From Donghicola tyrosinivorans (GTDB lineage Bacteria > Pseudomonadota > Alphaproteobacteria > Rhodobacterales > Rhodobacteraceae): 64,000 bases of DNA. Location: positions 1 through 64,000 of the forward strand of contig NZ_PVTQ01000009.1 in assembly GCF_003003355.1 (NCBI RefSeq), in the 5' to 3' direction. Positions within the stretch are counted from its first letter, which is position 1, and each line of letters begins with the position of its first letter. This document shows, one piece after another, positions 44,847 through 53,829 of the stretch. The notes under the pieces are model-generated. The model saw nothing but the letters and a program-made list of their open reading frames with translations. It had not been told where the DNA came from and did not search any database. The position numbers and the translations under genes were made by a program.

Positions 44847-46519
44847 CAGGGGTGGGTTCCACGGCGGTTGGCGTAAAGGATGCGCGGCAGGGCCAGCGCA
44901 AGGGCAAAGGGCAGTAGGGCCGCCAAGGTCAAGGCGATCCCGTAGACCCCGATGGCGCGGCGATCCCCGCCTGAGGCTAGGGCGACTGCCTCGGTGGTCA
45001 GGGTGGCAATGCGGCCCCCGCCGGCCAAGAGGGTCGGCAGATATTGCCCGACCGAGACAGCAAAGCCCACAGCGGCGGCGGTCAGGATCGGAGCCAGCAG
45101 CATCGGCAGGCGGATGGCGAACAGCACGCGCGTGGGGCTGGCGCCTAGCGCATGGGCGACTGTGGCGTGGCGGGTGTTCCACGCCTGCCAAGGGTCCGAC
45201 AGGGAGAGGAAAATATAGGGGATCACAAAGACCAGATGGCTTAGGATCACCACCCAGCGTCCCATAGTCAGCCCGCCGCTGATCAGCAGCACTTGCAGGC
45301 CCGGCAAGAACGCGATCTGCGGGATCAGCAGCGGTAGATAGACCAGCCACATCACGCGCCCCTCTAGAGGTTTGCGCTTGCGATAGCCTGCCTCAAGGCA
45401 GCCGATGCATAGGATCAGCGCGATCAGGGTTGTGGTTGTGGCGATCAGGGCGGTCTCGGCCAGTGGGGCGCCAAGCTGCGGCAGAAACCGGTCCAGCGTG
45501 CGGGTGGTCAGGGCCTCGGGCAGGGCGTCCGGAAACTGCCAGCGGGCGGCAAAGGACCAGACCGCAAGGCTGGCAAGACCGCCCAAGACCGCAATGGCTG
45601 ATGTCGCTGCGGCGGCGATTGCCAAGGGCCGCAAGGCGGGTAGCCATGGGCTGCGGGTGCCTGATGTGATCCACAAAAGGCCGAGTTTGCCCACCAACTT
45701 CTCTGCTAGGAACCACGCAGCAAGGGCAGCGATGACTAGCGCCAGTTGGATCACCGCCCCCGCCGCGCCTTGCAGGCGCAGGGTCAGGTCGGGATCGGAC
45801 ATCCAGCGCAGGATTTGCACGGATAAGGTTGATGGTGTCGTCGGCCCCAAGATCAGCGCCATATCCACGGCGGTCATGGCATAGGCCAGCACCACATAGA
45901 CTGGCAGGCGGATTTGGCCGTAAAGGCGCGGTAGCACCACCTTCAACCAAGCGCCCGCGCCCGAATGCCCCAGACTGCGGGCCACGGCCAGACTGCGGAT
46001 GGCATCGGTCTGCGCCAAAGCAGCCAGCGCTATCAGCAGAAGGAAGGGCATCTCTTTGACCGCAAGCCCTAGCGTCAGGGCGATGCCCGCGGGGTCGTTC
46101 AAAATCAAAAGGTCGGGCGGGCGGTCCCAGCCGGTCAGCCAAGGGCTAACTGCGCGGGCAATCCAGCCGGAAGGTGCGATCATGAACGCCAATCCGAACG
46201 CCGCCGAGGCATGAGGGACCGACAGCAGCGGCGATAAGGCCCGCCGCAGCCACATCAATGCGCGGCTGCCGTGCAACTGGCTGAGGATCAGAATGACGAG
46301 CCCTAGGGCGATCAGGGTGGAGCCAACCCCAGTCACCACCGACAGCCAAGCGGCGCGGGGCAAACCGGGCCACGCCAGCACATCGGCCATGGGCGCTGCA
46401 CTGGCGCCATTTAAGGTGATAAAACCGAAAAGGGGGGCAAAGACCCCCCATAGCCCCGCAGCCACCGGCAGCAACATGGCCGCCAGTGTCAGGCGGGGCA
46501 CCCACGCCAGCAGGGTCAC
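44846..46519 (-). CDS. ABC transporter permease, YnjC-like (two fused permease domains)
   Basis: A 557-residue membrane protein with about twelve hydrophobic segments, arranged as two permease halves with EAA-type loops (RSLAVARSLGHSGAGAWLKVVLPRL around 195-220, and ATVAHALGASPTRVLFAIRLPML near 465). Such double permeases occur in ThiP, FbpB and YnjC systems. The start is uncertain: a GTG at 46519 overlaps the binding-protein stop (GTGA) and is preferred over an ATG at 46543, whose GAGGA is too close. It sits between the YnjB-like and YnjD-like genes. Confidence 0.85.
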   Translation of the reverse strand: MTLLAWVPRLTLAAMLLPVAAGLWGVFAPLFGFITLNGASAAPMADVLAWPGLPRAAWLSVVTGVGSTLIALGLVILILSQLHGSRALMWLRRALSPLLSVPHASAAFGLAFMIAPSGWIARAVSPWLTGWDRPPDLLILNDPAGIALTLGLAVKEMPFLLLIALAALAQTDAIRSLAVARSLGHSGAGAWLKVVLPRLYGQIRLPVYVVLAYAMTAVDMALILGPTTPSTLSVQILRWMSDPDLTLRLQGAAGAVIQLALVIAALAAWFLAEKLVGKLGLLWITSGTRSPWLPALRPLAIAAAATSAIAVLGGLASLAVWSFAARWQFPDALPEALTTRTLDRFLPQLGAPLAETALIATTTTLIALILCIGCLEAGYRKRKPLEGRVMWLVYLPLLIPQIAFLPGLQVLLISGGLTMGRWVVILSHLVFVIPYIFLSLSDPWQAWNTRHATVAHALGASPTRVLFAIRLPMLLAPILTAAAVGFAVSVGQYLPTLLAGGGRIATLTTEAVALASGGDRRAIGVYGIALTLAALLPFALALALPRILYANRRGTHP

Positions 46520-47715
46520 TGCACCCCGTAGCGCTTGGTCCATTCCTCGGTCAGCATGGTCATCCAGCTGGGATGGGGCTCGGGCAGGGCGGTGCCAAGC
46601 TGCGCAGGCGTCAGGGTGGCGACACCCAACTCGATCTGGTCGAAGGCAGCGCGCTGGTCATCGGACAGTTTCGCCATATCCAGTACGGTGCCATAGCCAA
46701 GGTTCAGCGGGTCGAGACCGTGGGCCTGCGCCTCGGGCGAGAGGATGAAGTTCGCGATAACCATCGCCCCTGCCGCCGCATTGGCGTTGTAAGGGATCGC
46801 CAGATAGCTGGCGTTTCCAAGGGTGCCTTTGTCCAGAACATAGGTGCGCACGGTTTCAGGCAGTTGGAAGTTCGCGATGGCGGTCGAGGCCTCGCCCGGG
46901 CTGAAGCTGATGGCCAGATCAATCTCGCCGTCGTTGATCAACTGCAACTGCTGCGGGCCGGTCTGGGGATAGGCCTTGCCTTCACGCCAAAGGGTCGGGG
47001 TCAGGGTATTCAGATAGTCCCAAAGCGGGGCCGAGACTTTGGCGAATGTCTCAGGCGTGGCCTCTTGCGACAGGGCAGCGGCGTCATCTGTCAGGTCCAA
47101 AAGCGCCTGCTTCAGGAAGGTCGCGCCAAGGAAATCCGGCGGCTGGGGGTAGGTGAAACGTCCAGGGTGCGCGGTGCTCCATTCAAGGATTGCGTCCATT
47201 GAGGTCAGCGGTGCCTCAATATCTGCGGTGTCATACATGAAGACCACTTGCGCCATGGCCCACGGGCTTTCATAACCCTCGGTCGGGACGGTAAAGTCGG
47301 TTTGCACGGTCTTGCCGTCCACATCCACGAACTGCCAGTTGGGCAGCTGTTCCGCGAAGGGGCCGAACAGCAGATCCTGCCGCTTCATCGAGGCAAAGTT
47401 GGCCCCGTTGATCCAGATGATATCCACCGCGCCGCCTTCGTTCTTGCCGGCTTGCTGTTCGGCCAGAACGCGGGCAACCGCATCGGCGGTGTCGGTCAGT
47501 TTCACATGCTCAAGTGTGACGCCATATTCCTCGGCCACTCGGTCCCCGACCCACGCGATAAAGTCATTGGTGGTGGTCGAGCCGCCCCATGCGTTCCAGT
47601 AAACGGTCTGGCCGTTTGCCTCTTTCAACACAGCGTCCCAATTGCTGGGATCAGGTTGCGCCATGGCGGTGGTGGCGAAAAGAGCGGCCGAAAGGGCCGT
47701 CAGCATGCGTTTCAT
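46516..47715 (-). CDS. ABC transporter substrate-binding protein, YnjB-like
   Basis: Periplasmic binding protein of 399 residues with signal peptide MKRMLTALSAALFATTAMAQ. The mature part begins PDPSNWDAVLKEANGQTVYWNAWGG, close to YnjB of enteric bacteria, with IIWINGANFASMKRQDLLFGPF and VPTEGYESPWAMAQVVFMYD further in. The start at 47715 follows GGAGGATCTTG; longer starts run into the phosphatidyltransferase gene. Its ATG overlaps that gene's stop. The ligand is unknown; YnjB homologues are loosely grouped with thiamine or metal binders, which I cannot confirm. Confidence 0.85.
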   Translation of the reverse strand: MKRMLTALSAALFATTAMAQPDPSNWDAVLKEANGQTVYWNAWGGSTTTNDFIAWVGDRVAEEYGVTLEHVKLTDTADAVARVLAEQQAGKNEGGAVDIIWINGANFASMKRQDLLFGPFAEQLPNWQFVDVDGKTVQTDFTVPTEGYESPWAMAQVVFMYDTADIEAPLTSMDAILEWSTAHPGRFTYPQPPDFLGATFLKQALLDLTDDAAALSQEATPETFAKVSAPLWDYLNTLTPTLWREGKAYPQTGPQQLQLINDGEIDLAISFSPGEASTAIANFQLPETVRTYVLDKGTLGNASYLAIPYNANAAAGAMVIANFILSPEAQAHGLDPLNLGYGTVLDMAKLSDDQRAAFDQIELGVATLTPAQLGTALPEPHPSWMTMLTEEWTKRYGVQ

Positions 47716-48350
47716 CAAGATCCTCCAGAAGTGTCTGTCTTGTCTGGTCCGAACACCTGACGGGCCAGCAATATGCGTGAGAGCGCCGTGACAAAGCACA
47801 GCGATCCAAAAATCCATGCGGCCACGGGAAAAGCCGCGGGCCAAAGGCACAGAAGGGCGAAAAAGGCGATGGTCTCAAAGCCCTCCAGCAGCCCTCCGGT
47901 GAAATAGAGCGATTTTGCCCCGCGGGCAGAGGTCTGCATCCGGTGTTTTTCCGCCAGAATGGCGTAGCCCAGAAAGCTGGCCCCGTTGACGTAGAAACTG
48001 GTCAGAAGGAAGGCTCCTGCCGCGCCGTTCTGTGCGGGGTCCAGCAGGACAAATCCCAGGGGCACAGCGCCGTAGAACAGGAAATCACAGGTGATATCCA
48101 GATAGCCGCCAAAGTCGGTTTTGCGGCTGGCGCGGGCAACGGCTCCGTCCAGCCCGTCGGCCAAGCGGCTGGCCAGCAACAGCATCAGTGCCGCGCCGGT
48201 CATCCCCAGCGCGATCAGCGCAGCCGAGGTCAACCCTAGCGCCAGACCTGCAAGCGTCACCCCATTTGCACTGACACCGCGCCCCGCAAGGGCGTGGCCC
48301 ATGCGGTTCAAGGCAGGGTCGATCAGAGGGCGTATGGCGGCGTCAAACAT
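47715..48350 (-). CDS. CDP-alcohol phosphatidyltransferase family protein, YnjF-like
   Basis: Integral membrane enzyme of 211 residues that would transfer a phosphatidyl or phospho group from a CDP-alcohol. The family motif lies at ~64-86 (ADGLDGAVARASRKTDFGG followed by YLDITCD), with all the metal-binding Asp residues, and five to six hydrophobic segments surround it. It is first in a tight operon with the YnjB-, YnjC- and YnjD-like genes (stop and start overlap). The same association exists as ynjF with ynjBCD in Escherichia coli. The acceptor alcohol is unknown. Confidence 0.85.
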   Translation of the reverse strand: MFDAAIRPLIDPALNRMGHALAGRGVSANGVTLAGLALGLTSAALIALGMTGAALMLLLASRLADGLDGAVARASRKTDFGGYLDITCDFLFYGAVPLGFVLLDPAQNGAAGAFLLTSFYVNGASFLGYAILAEKHRMQTSARGAKSLYFTGGLLEGFETIAFFALLCLWPAAFPVAAWIFGSLCFVTALSRILLARQVFGPDKTDTSGGS

Positions 48351-48623
48351 GGGGCATAAAATGTTCGTAAGATCAGGGCTTTGTCACCCGCCAATTTGCA
48401 TTGCTACAGCATCTCTACAAGAACGTGATTGCCTTGTGAAAAGCCGAAAGTGTTAATAACAGTTCTGAAAATGGTACTTTTCGGGAACTTTCCGTCAGGG
48501 AAGACGTAGGTCAAGTGATCCACTTTGTCCGCCAATCGGGTAGGACGAAGGCAATTCGATGCTTCGGTGCTGCGTTTAAGCAATGCAGCCGAGGCCAATA
48601 AACGACAGGAAGATCTTCCAGAT
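48351..48623. other. 273-base divergent intergenic region
   Basis: Separates the ynjF-like gene (minus) from the mechanosensitive channel gene (plus) and must hold both promoters. The part near 48430-48490 is AT-rich. I could not pick promoter boxes or a regulator site with confidence, and no small gene with a ribosome-binding site is evident. Confidence 0.4.
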
Positions 48624-51005
48624 ATGATCCGACTTCAGACTTTGATGACCGCCCTGATGCTGGCGCTTGCCCTGCTTTTCGGAACGGTTTCAGGCCATGG
48701 GGCGCTGGCGCAGGATGCTACGGCAACGGCCACCGAAACCCCCGCTGAACAGACCCAGACCGATAAACTGATCGACGTTCTTCAAGATGACGCGACCCGC
48801 GCCAAGCTGATTGACGCGCTGCGCAGTCTGGATGATGCCACCGTTGCGCCCGCGTCAGAAAGTGCCGAAGGACCCAGTGCCGATACTGCCGTTGAAGCAG
48901 CCGCAACCGAAGCGGCCAGCGCGGTAAGTGACGATGTCTCGGTCGGGCGTCAGATCGCGACCTTTACCAAGGTTTTCGCCGAGGACATCATTCAGGAGGT
49001 CCAGCAAACGTGGAAACAGACCGTCCGTTCGCTAAGCAACCTTAGTGCCTTGGGCGGCACCGATAGCGTTGTGCTGACCGATGCCTTTCGTGATCTGGGT
49101 CTGCTGATCGTCGCAACGGTTGGTGTCTTCCTTGTGCTGCGGGGCGTGGCACAAGCGTTCTACGCCCGTCTTGGCGCTAAAGCCGCCGAGAGCCGCTTCC
49201 TTCGGACGGTCGGCCTGTTCATGTTCTCGGGCGTGGTGGATGTTCTGAACGTTCTGGTCGCGTGGCTGGTGGGCTATATTCTGGCCCTGACGGTCTTTGG
49301 CAGCTTTGGCGAGATCGGCATCCGCCAGACCCTTTATCTGAACGCTTTTGTTCTGGTCGAGCTGATCAAGGTCGTGGTCCGCATGGTCTTCTCGCCCGCG
49401 TCCAGCGCGTTGCGTATCCTGCCGCTTAGCGACACAGGGGCCAAGTTCACCGCGCGTCGTCTGAGCCTGCTGATCGGTTTGATCGGCTATGGCCAACTGC
49501 TGGTGATCCCTGTGATCAATGGCGATGTGTCATTTGCAGCGGGCCGTGCGGCGACGCTGGTTCTGGCGCTACTGGTGCTGCTGATCACCATCTTCACCGT
49601 TCTGCGTAAGCGCGGCGACGTGGCAAGCTGGCTGCTGGGACAGGACGAGGAACTGGCCCCCCGAGGCGCCGCCCGTGTTCTGGCGCGCAACTGGCACTGG
49701 CCGGTGCTGCTGTATCTGGCGGGCGTCTTTGTGATCGTGATGACCCGTTCCAGCAATGTGGTTTTCACAACTTTTGTGAACTCGGCCCAAGTGGCGCTGG
49801 TGGTGCTGATCGGGATCATCGCCTCGGGTGCGATGACGCGGATCGTGCGCAAGGGCATTTCGCTGCCCGATACGATCAAGGAAAAGCTGCCCGCGCTTGA
49901 AGGTCGCCTGAACGCCTTTGTGCCCAAGTTGTTGATGGCGGTGCGGGCGCTGATCATTCTGTTTGTGATCCTGTTCGCACTAAATGCTCTGGGTGTCTTG
50001 AGCCTTGGTGCGCTACTGGCCAGCGAGTTCGGCGCGAGAGTGTCGGGAACCGTTGTCAGTGTCCTGTTCATCCTGATCGTCTCGACTGGGATCTGGCTGG
50101 CGCTGAGCAGCTGGGTGGATTACCGCCTGAACCCCGAATGGGGCAGCGTTCCGACCAGCCGCGAGACCACGCTGCTGACCCTGCTGCGCAACGCGGCAAC
50201 CATCGCATTGGTCATCATAACCCTGATGTTCGTTCTGGCCGAAATCGGTCTGGACATCGCGCCTCTGCTGGCCTCGGCCGGTGTGCTGGGTCTGGCGATC
50301 GGCTTTGGCTCGCAGAAGATGGTGCAGGATATCATCACCGGTATCTTCATCCAGTTCGAAGGCGTCATTAACGTGGGTGATGTGATCACCCTGAACGGCA
50401 CCACCGGCGTGGTGGAAAAGCTGACCATCCGCTCGGTCAGTCTGCGCGACTATCAAGGGGCCTATCACATGATCCCCTTCAGCAGCGTGGACATGGTGTC
50501 GAACTTCATGAAGGACTACGGCTATTTCGTCTGCGATATGGGTGTCGCCTACCGTGAAAGCGTGTCCGACGTGAAAGACGCCATGTTCGCCGCCTTTGAA
50601 GAACTGGTCGCCGATCCAGAACATCGCGCCAAGATCATGGGCGATATGGAGTGGTCGGGCCTGAACACCTTCGGCGACAGCGCGATTATCCTGCGCAGCA
50701 AGATCAAGTGCTATCCAGGTGATCAGTGGAACATTGGACGCGCCTACAACGAGATCGTCAAACGCATCTTTGACGAGCGCGGGATCGAGATCCCTTATCC
50801 CTACCAGACCCTCACCTTTGCCGAGAGCAAAGCAGGCGAAAGCCAGCCGGTTCGGGTAAAAATGGAAGAAAAGCTGATCGAAGGGACGGCCCGCGAAACA
50901 ACCCGCGAAGATGCTCCGGCCAAGTCGGATCGTCCGAAAAGCAGGGACATTCCGGCGCAATCCGACACGAATCCGGGCGATGGACCGGACGGAGACATGC
51001 GCTAA
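48624..51005 (+). CDS. large MscS-family mechanosensitive channel (YbiO/MscM-like)
   Basis: A 793-residue inner-membrane channel for osmotic downshock. It has a signal peptide (MIRLQTLMTALMLALALLFG...ALAQ), a periplasmic Ala/Glu/Thr-rich region (~30-130) and about ten hydrophobic segments. The conserved MscS pore and beta domain is at ~540-640: GVLGLAIGFGSQKMVQDIITG, FIQFEGVINVGDVITLNGTTGVVE. A hydrophilic tail follows (~745-793). The start at 48624 gives the signal peptide after AGGAAG; a start 99 bases earlier would bury it. Its resemblance is to the moderate-conductance YbiO group rather than the small MscS. Confidence 0.9.
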   Translation: MIRLQTLMTALMLALALLFGTVSGHGALAQDATATATETPAEQTQTDKLIDVLQDDATRAKLIDALRSLDDATVAPASESAEGPSADTAVEAAATEAASAVSDDVSVGRQIATFTKVFAEDIIQEVQQTWKQTVRSLSNLSALGGTDSVVLTDAFRDLGLLIVATVGVFLVLRGVAQAFYARLGAKAAESRFLRTVGLFMFSGVVDVLNVLVAWLVGYILALTVFGSFGEIGIRQTLYLNAFVLVELIKVVVRMVFSPASSALRILPLSDTGAKFTARRLSLLIGLIGYGQLLVIPVINGDVSFAAGRAATLVLALLVLLITIFTVLRKRGDVASWLLGQDEELAPRGAARVLARNWHWPVLLYLAGVFVIVMTRSSNVVFTTFVNSAQVALVVLIGIIASGAMTRIVRKGISLPDTIKEKLPALEGRLNAFVPKLLMAVRALIILFVILFALNALGVLSLGALLASEFGARVSGTVVSVLFILIVSTGIWLALSSWVDYRLNPEWGSVPTSRETTLLTLLRNAATIALVIITLMFVLAEIGLDIAPLLASAGVLGLAIGFGSQKMVQDIITGIFIQFEGVINVGDVITLNGTTGVVEKLTIRSVSLRDYQGAYHMIPFSSVDMVSNFMKDYGYFVCDMGVAYRESVSDVKDAMFAAFEELVADPEHRAKIMGDMEWSGLNTFGDSAIILRSKIKCYPGDQWNIGRAYNEIVKRIFDERGIEIPYPYQTLTFAESKAGESQPVRVKMEEKLIEGTARETTREDAPAKSDRPKSRDIPAQSDTNPGDGPDGDMR

Positions 51006-51033
51006 GGCGTGTCTCTAAGACTAACGGACAATG

Positions 51034-51065
51034 GCCCGCAGGGATTCAATCCTTGCGGGCTTTTT
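51034..51065 (+). terminator. intrinsic terminator after the mechanosensitive channel gene
   Basis: GCCCGCAGGGATT and AATCCTTGCGGGC form a 13-bp stem (one G-T pair) around a single-base turn, followed by TTTTT at 51061-51065. Confidence 0.88.
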
Positions 51066-51142
51066 GCTGCTGCGAAAGAATGTGCGCGCTGGCACATGGC
51101 TTGGGGAAGCAGTCTGCCAGCCTGCGGGGAGGAGTGATGGTT

Positions 51143-52108
51143 ATGGATTTTCGTGAACATACGGATCGGGTGTTGTCGGTGGCGGAGTCCGGCTCGGCTG
51201 CGGCACGGTCGCGGCTGGCGGCGTCTTGGCGGCGATCCTTGGTGCGTCACGGCATTGATCCAGCCACGGGCCGTGCGCCCCAGCGTCTGACCCAGCGCGA
51301 ATTGCGCCCCCTGCTAGAGGCGAACGAGTCCTTCATACGCAGCGCCGAAAGCCGCATCGACAACCTGTTCGATCTGGTCGGCCAGTCGGGCTGTGCGGTC
51401 CTGCTAACGGACGCGCAAGGGATCGTGCTGCAGCACCGCTGCGGTGATGGCGATGCGGATACCTTTCAGAACTGGGGCCTGTGGGCAGGAAATAACTGGT
51501 CGGAAGAGGCCGAAGGCACCAATGGCATCGGCACCTGTCTGGCCGAGCGTCGCCGCGTCACGATCCACCGAGACGATCACTTCATCGCCCGTAACATCGG
51601 TCTTAGCTGCATGGACGCGCCGATCTTTGGCCCGCAGGGGCAGCTGTTGGGGGCGCTGGATGTGTCCTCGGCGCGGTCGGACCAGACCGAAGGCTTTAAC
51701 CAGCTGATCGCGGCGATGGTGGAACAAACCGCCCGCCAGATCGAGGCTGACTGCTTCCGTGCGACCTTCCCCAAAGCCCGCATCGTCATGGCTGGTGAAG
51801 GCGACACCCGTGCCAATTCCTTGTTGGCCGTGGATCAGGATGATCTGGTCATCGGCGCAACCCGTCAGGCCCGTCTGACGTTGGACCTGCCCAGTGAGGG
51901 AATTCTGCGTCCGCTGCCCGCCGTGGACGTGCTGGGACGCGACGATGATTCCCAAAAAGGATTCGAAGGAGCCGAGCGCGCTGCGGTCATGCGGGCCCTT
52001 TCCCGTGCCGATGGCAACGTGACTCAGGCGGCAAAGGCCTTGGGAATCGGTCGGGCGACCATGTATCGCCGGATGAAGCGTCTGGGAATTTCCGAAAAGT
52101 CTCACTGA
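51143..52108 (+). CDS. GAF-domain, Fis-type transcriptional regulator without AAA+ domain
   Basis: A 321-residue regulator resembling the ends of AcoR-type activators. It has an N-terminal region with SRLAASWRRSLVRHGIDP, a GAF sensor domain (~75-200, GCAVLLTDAQGIVLQHRCGDGDA, WSEEAEGTNGIGTCLAERRRVTIH, MDAPIFGPQGQLLGALDVSS), and a C-terminal Fis-type HTH (NVTQAAKALGIGRATMYRRMKRLGI). The central sigma-54 ATPase module is absent, so it must act with sigma-70 or as a repressor. The start at 51143 is eight bases after GGGGAGGAG; an ATG six bases earlier is too close. It precedes and likely controls the aldehyde dehydrogenase gene. Confidence 0.85.
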   Translation: MDFREHTDRVLSVAESGSAAARSRLAASWRRSLVRHGIDPATGRAPQRLTQRELRPLLEANESFIRSAESRIDNLFDLVGQSGCAVLLTDAQGIVLQHRCGDGDADTFQNWGLWAGNNWSEEAEGTNGIGTCLAERRRVTIHRDDHFIARNIGLSCMDAPIFGPQGQLLGALDVSSARSDQTEGFNQLIAAMVEQTARQIEADCFRATFPKARIVMAGEGDTRANSLLAVDQDDLVIGATRQARLTLDLPSEGILRPLPAVDVLGRDDDSQKGFEGAERAAVMRALSRADGNVTQAAKALGIGRATMYRRMKRLGISEKSH

Positions 52109-52130
52109 CTGTCTCAGCCCTGAGACAGTC
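52107..52130. promoter_or_regulatory. perfect 24-bp palindrome between the Fis-type regulator and the aldehyde dehydrogenase
   Basis: GACTGTCTCAG (52107-52117) and its exact complement CTGAGACAGTC (52120-52130) flank two C. It begins within the regulator's stop codon, about 105 bases before the dehydrogenase start, and has no T-run, so an operator is more likely than a terminator. The probable ligand is the adjacent regulator (inference). Confidence 0.65.
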
Positions 52131-52234
52131 CCCCGAAAGCTGCGACTTTGGTGGGGATGCGCTGGATCAAAAGGGTGGGCATCGTCCCCTCAATCCCGGT
52201 CGGAGGATACCGGGTCACATGAGGAGGACTATCC

Positions 52235-53758
52235 ATGAACGAGATGGCTCAAGCCGGTACCGCTGCACGCGTTTCGCCCTTTAAAGAGCGTTATGACAAC
52301 TTCATCGGCGGTCAGTTTGTTGCACCCCGCAACGGCCGTTACTTTGACAACGGCAGCCCCATCACCGGTGGCAAGATCTGTGAAATCGCTCGCTCGGACG
52401 AGGGCGACATCGAAGCGGCACTGGACGCCGCACACGCCGCAAAAGACGCATGGGGCCACACTGCCCCCGCCGCACGCGCAGCTGTTCTGCTGAAAATCGC
52501 AGACATCATGGAAGAAAACATCGAGCTGCTGGCAACCTGCGAAACCTGGGACAACGGTAAGCCGATCCGTGAAACCATGGCCGCTGACCTGCCGCTGGCG
52601 ATCGACCACTTCCGCTACTTTGCTGGCGTTCTGCGCGCTCAGGAAGGCGCCCTGTCGGAAATCGACTCGGACACCGTTGCCTACCACTTCCACGAGCCTC
52701 TGGGCGTTGTTGGTCAGATCATTCCCTGGAACTTCCCGCTGCTGATGGCGTGCTGGAAACTGGCACCTGCACTGGCCGGTGGTAACTGTGTGGTTCTGAA
52801 GCCCGCAGAGCAGACCCCCGCAGCGATCATGGTTCTGTGCGAACTGATCGCAGACGTTGTGCCCGCAGGCGTTCTGAACGTCGTAAACGGCTTTGGTCTG
52901 GAAGCAGGCAAGCCGCTGGCACAGTCCAAGCGCATCGCCAAGATCGCCTTCACCGGTGAAACCAGCACCGGTCGTCTGATCATGCAGTACGCATCGGAGA
53001 ACCTGATCCCCGTCACGCTGGAACTGGGCGGCAAGTCGCCGAACATCTTCTTCGAAGACGTGGCACGCGCTGACGATGATTTCTTCGACAAAGCGATCGA
53101 AGGCTTCGTGATGTTCGCGCTGAACCAGGGCGAAGTCTGCACCTGCCCCAGCCGCGCACTGATCCACGAATCGATCTATGACCGCTTCATGGAGCGTGCT
53201 CTGGCCCGCGTTGACGCCATCGTTCAGGGTGATCCGCTGAACCCCGCCACCATGATCGGTGCGCAGGCGTCGAACGAGCAGATGGAGAAGATCCTTGGTT
53301 ACTTCGACATCGGCCGTCAGGAAGGTGCAGAAGTTCTGATCGGTGGTGAGCGCAACGTTCTGGGCGGCGATCTGGCAGACGGCTACTACGTGAAGCCGAC
53401 CGTCATGAAGGGCCACAACAAGATGCGCATCTTCCAGGAAGAGATCTTTGGCCCGGTTGTGTCTGTGACCACCTTCAAAGATGCCGACGAGGCGCTGTCG
53501 ATTGCGAACGACACCATGTTCGGTCTGGGTGCCGGCGTATGGTCGCGTGATGCGAACACCTGCTACCGCTTTGGTCGTGCCATTCAGGCGGGCCGCGTCT
53601 GGACCAACTGCTACCACGCGTACCCCGCACACGCGGCGTTCGGTGGCTACAAGCAGTCGGGTATCGGCCGCGAGACCCACAAGATGATGCTGGACCACTA
53701 CCAGCAGACCAAGAACATGCTGGTCAGCTACAGCCCCAAGAAACTGGGCTTCTTCTAA
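52235..53758 (+). CDS. NAD-dependent aldehyde dehydrogenase (AcoD/ExaC-like)
   Basis: Oxidises an aldehyde, probably acetaldehyde or another short aldehyde, to its acid. The 507-residue protein has the fold motif [22 protein letters not shown], the Glu in LELGGKSPN (~270), catalytic Cys302 in [23 protein letters not shown] and the C-terminal [29 protein letters not shown]. This variant is close to acetaldehyde dehydrogenase II families. GGAGGA precedes the ATG. Neighbours are a Fis-type regulator upstream and a DUF779 gene downstream, a common trio. Confidence 0.94.
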   Translation: MNEMAQAGTAARVSPFKERYDNFIGGQFVAPRNGRYFDNGSPITGGKICEIARSDEGDIEAALDAAHAAKDAWGHTAPAARAAVLLKIADIMEENIELLATCETWDNGKPIRETMAADLPLAIDHFRYFAGVLRAQEGALSEIDSDTVAYHFHEPLGVVGQIIPWNFPLLMACWKLAPALAGGNCVVLKPAEQTPAAIMVLCELIADVVPAGVLNVVNGFGLEAGKPLAQSKRIAKIAFTGETSTGRLIMQYASENLIPVTLELGGKSPNIFFEDVARADDDFFDKAIEGFVMFALNQGEVCTCPSRALIHESIYDRFMERALARVDAIVQGDPLNPATMIGAQASNEQMEKILGYFDIGRQEGAEVLIGGERNVLGGDLADGYYVKPTVMKGHNKMRIFQEEIFGPVVSVTTFKDADEALSIANDTMFGLGAGVWSRDANTCYRFGRAIQAGRVWTNCYHAYPAHAAFGGYKQSGIGRETHKMMLDHYQQTKNMLVSYSPKKLGFF

Positions 53759-53768
53759 GAGACCCAAG

Positions 53769-53820
53769 GCCGGGGGGCGCTGCCCCCCGGACCCCCCGAG
53801 GTATTTTCACCAAGATGAAA
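53769..53820. repeat. intergenic repeat, copy 2
   Basis: Second copy of the element at 14740-14790: a CCGGGGGGC / GCCCCCCGG hairpin, a C-run, GAGGTATTTTCACC and AAGATGAAAG. It fills the 71-base gap between the aldehyde dehydrogenase and the DUF779 gene. The ATG inside it (53815) is in frame with DUF779 but belongs to the repeat. Confidence 0.75.
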
Positions 53821-53829
53821 GAGGCGGAG

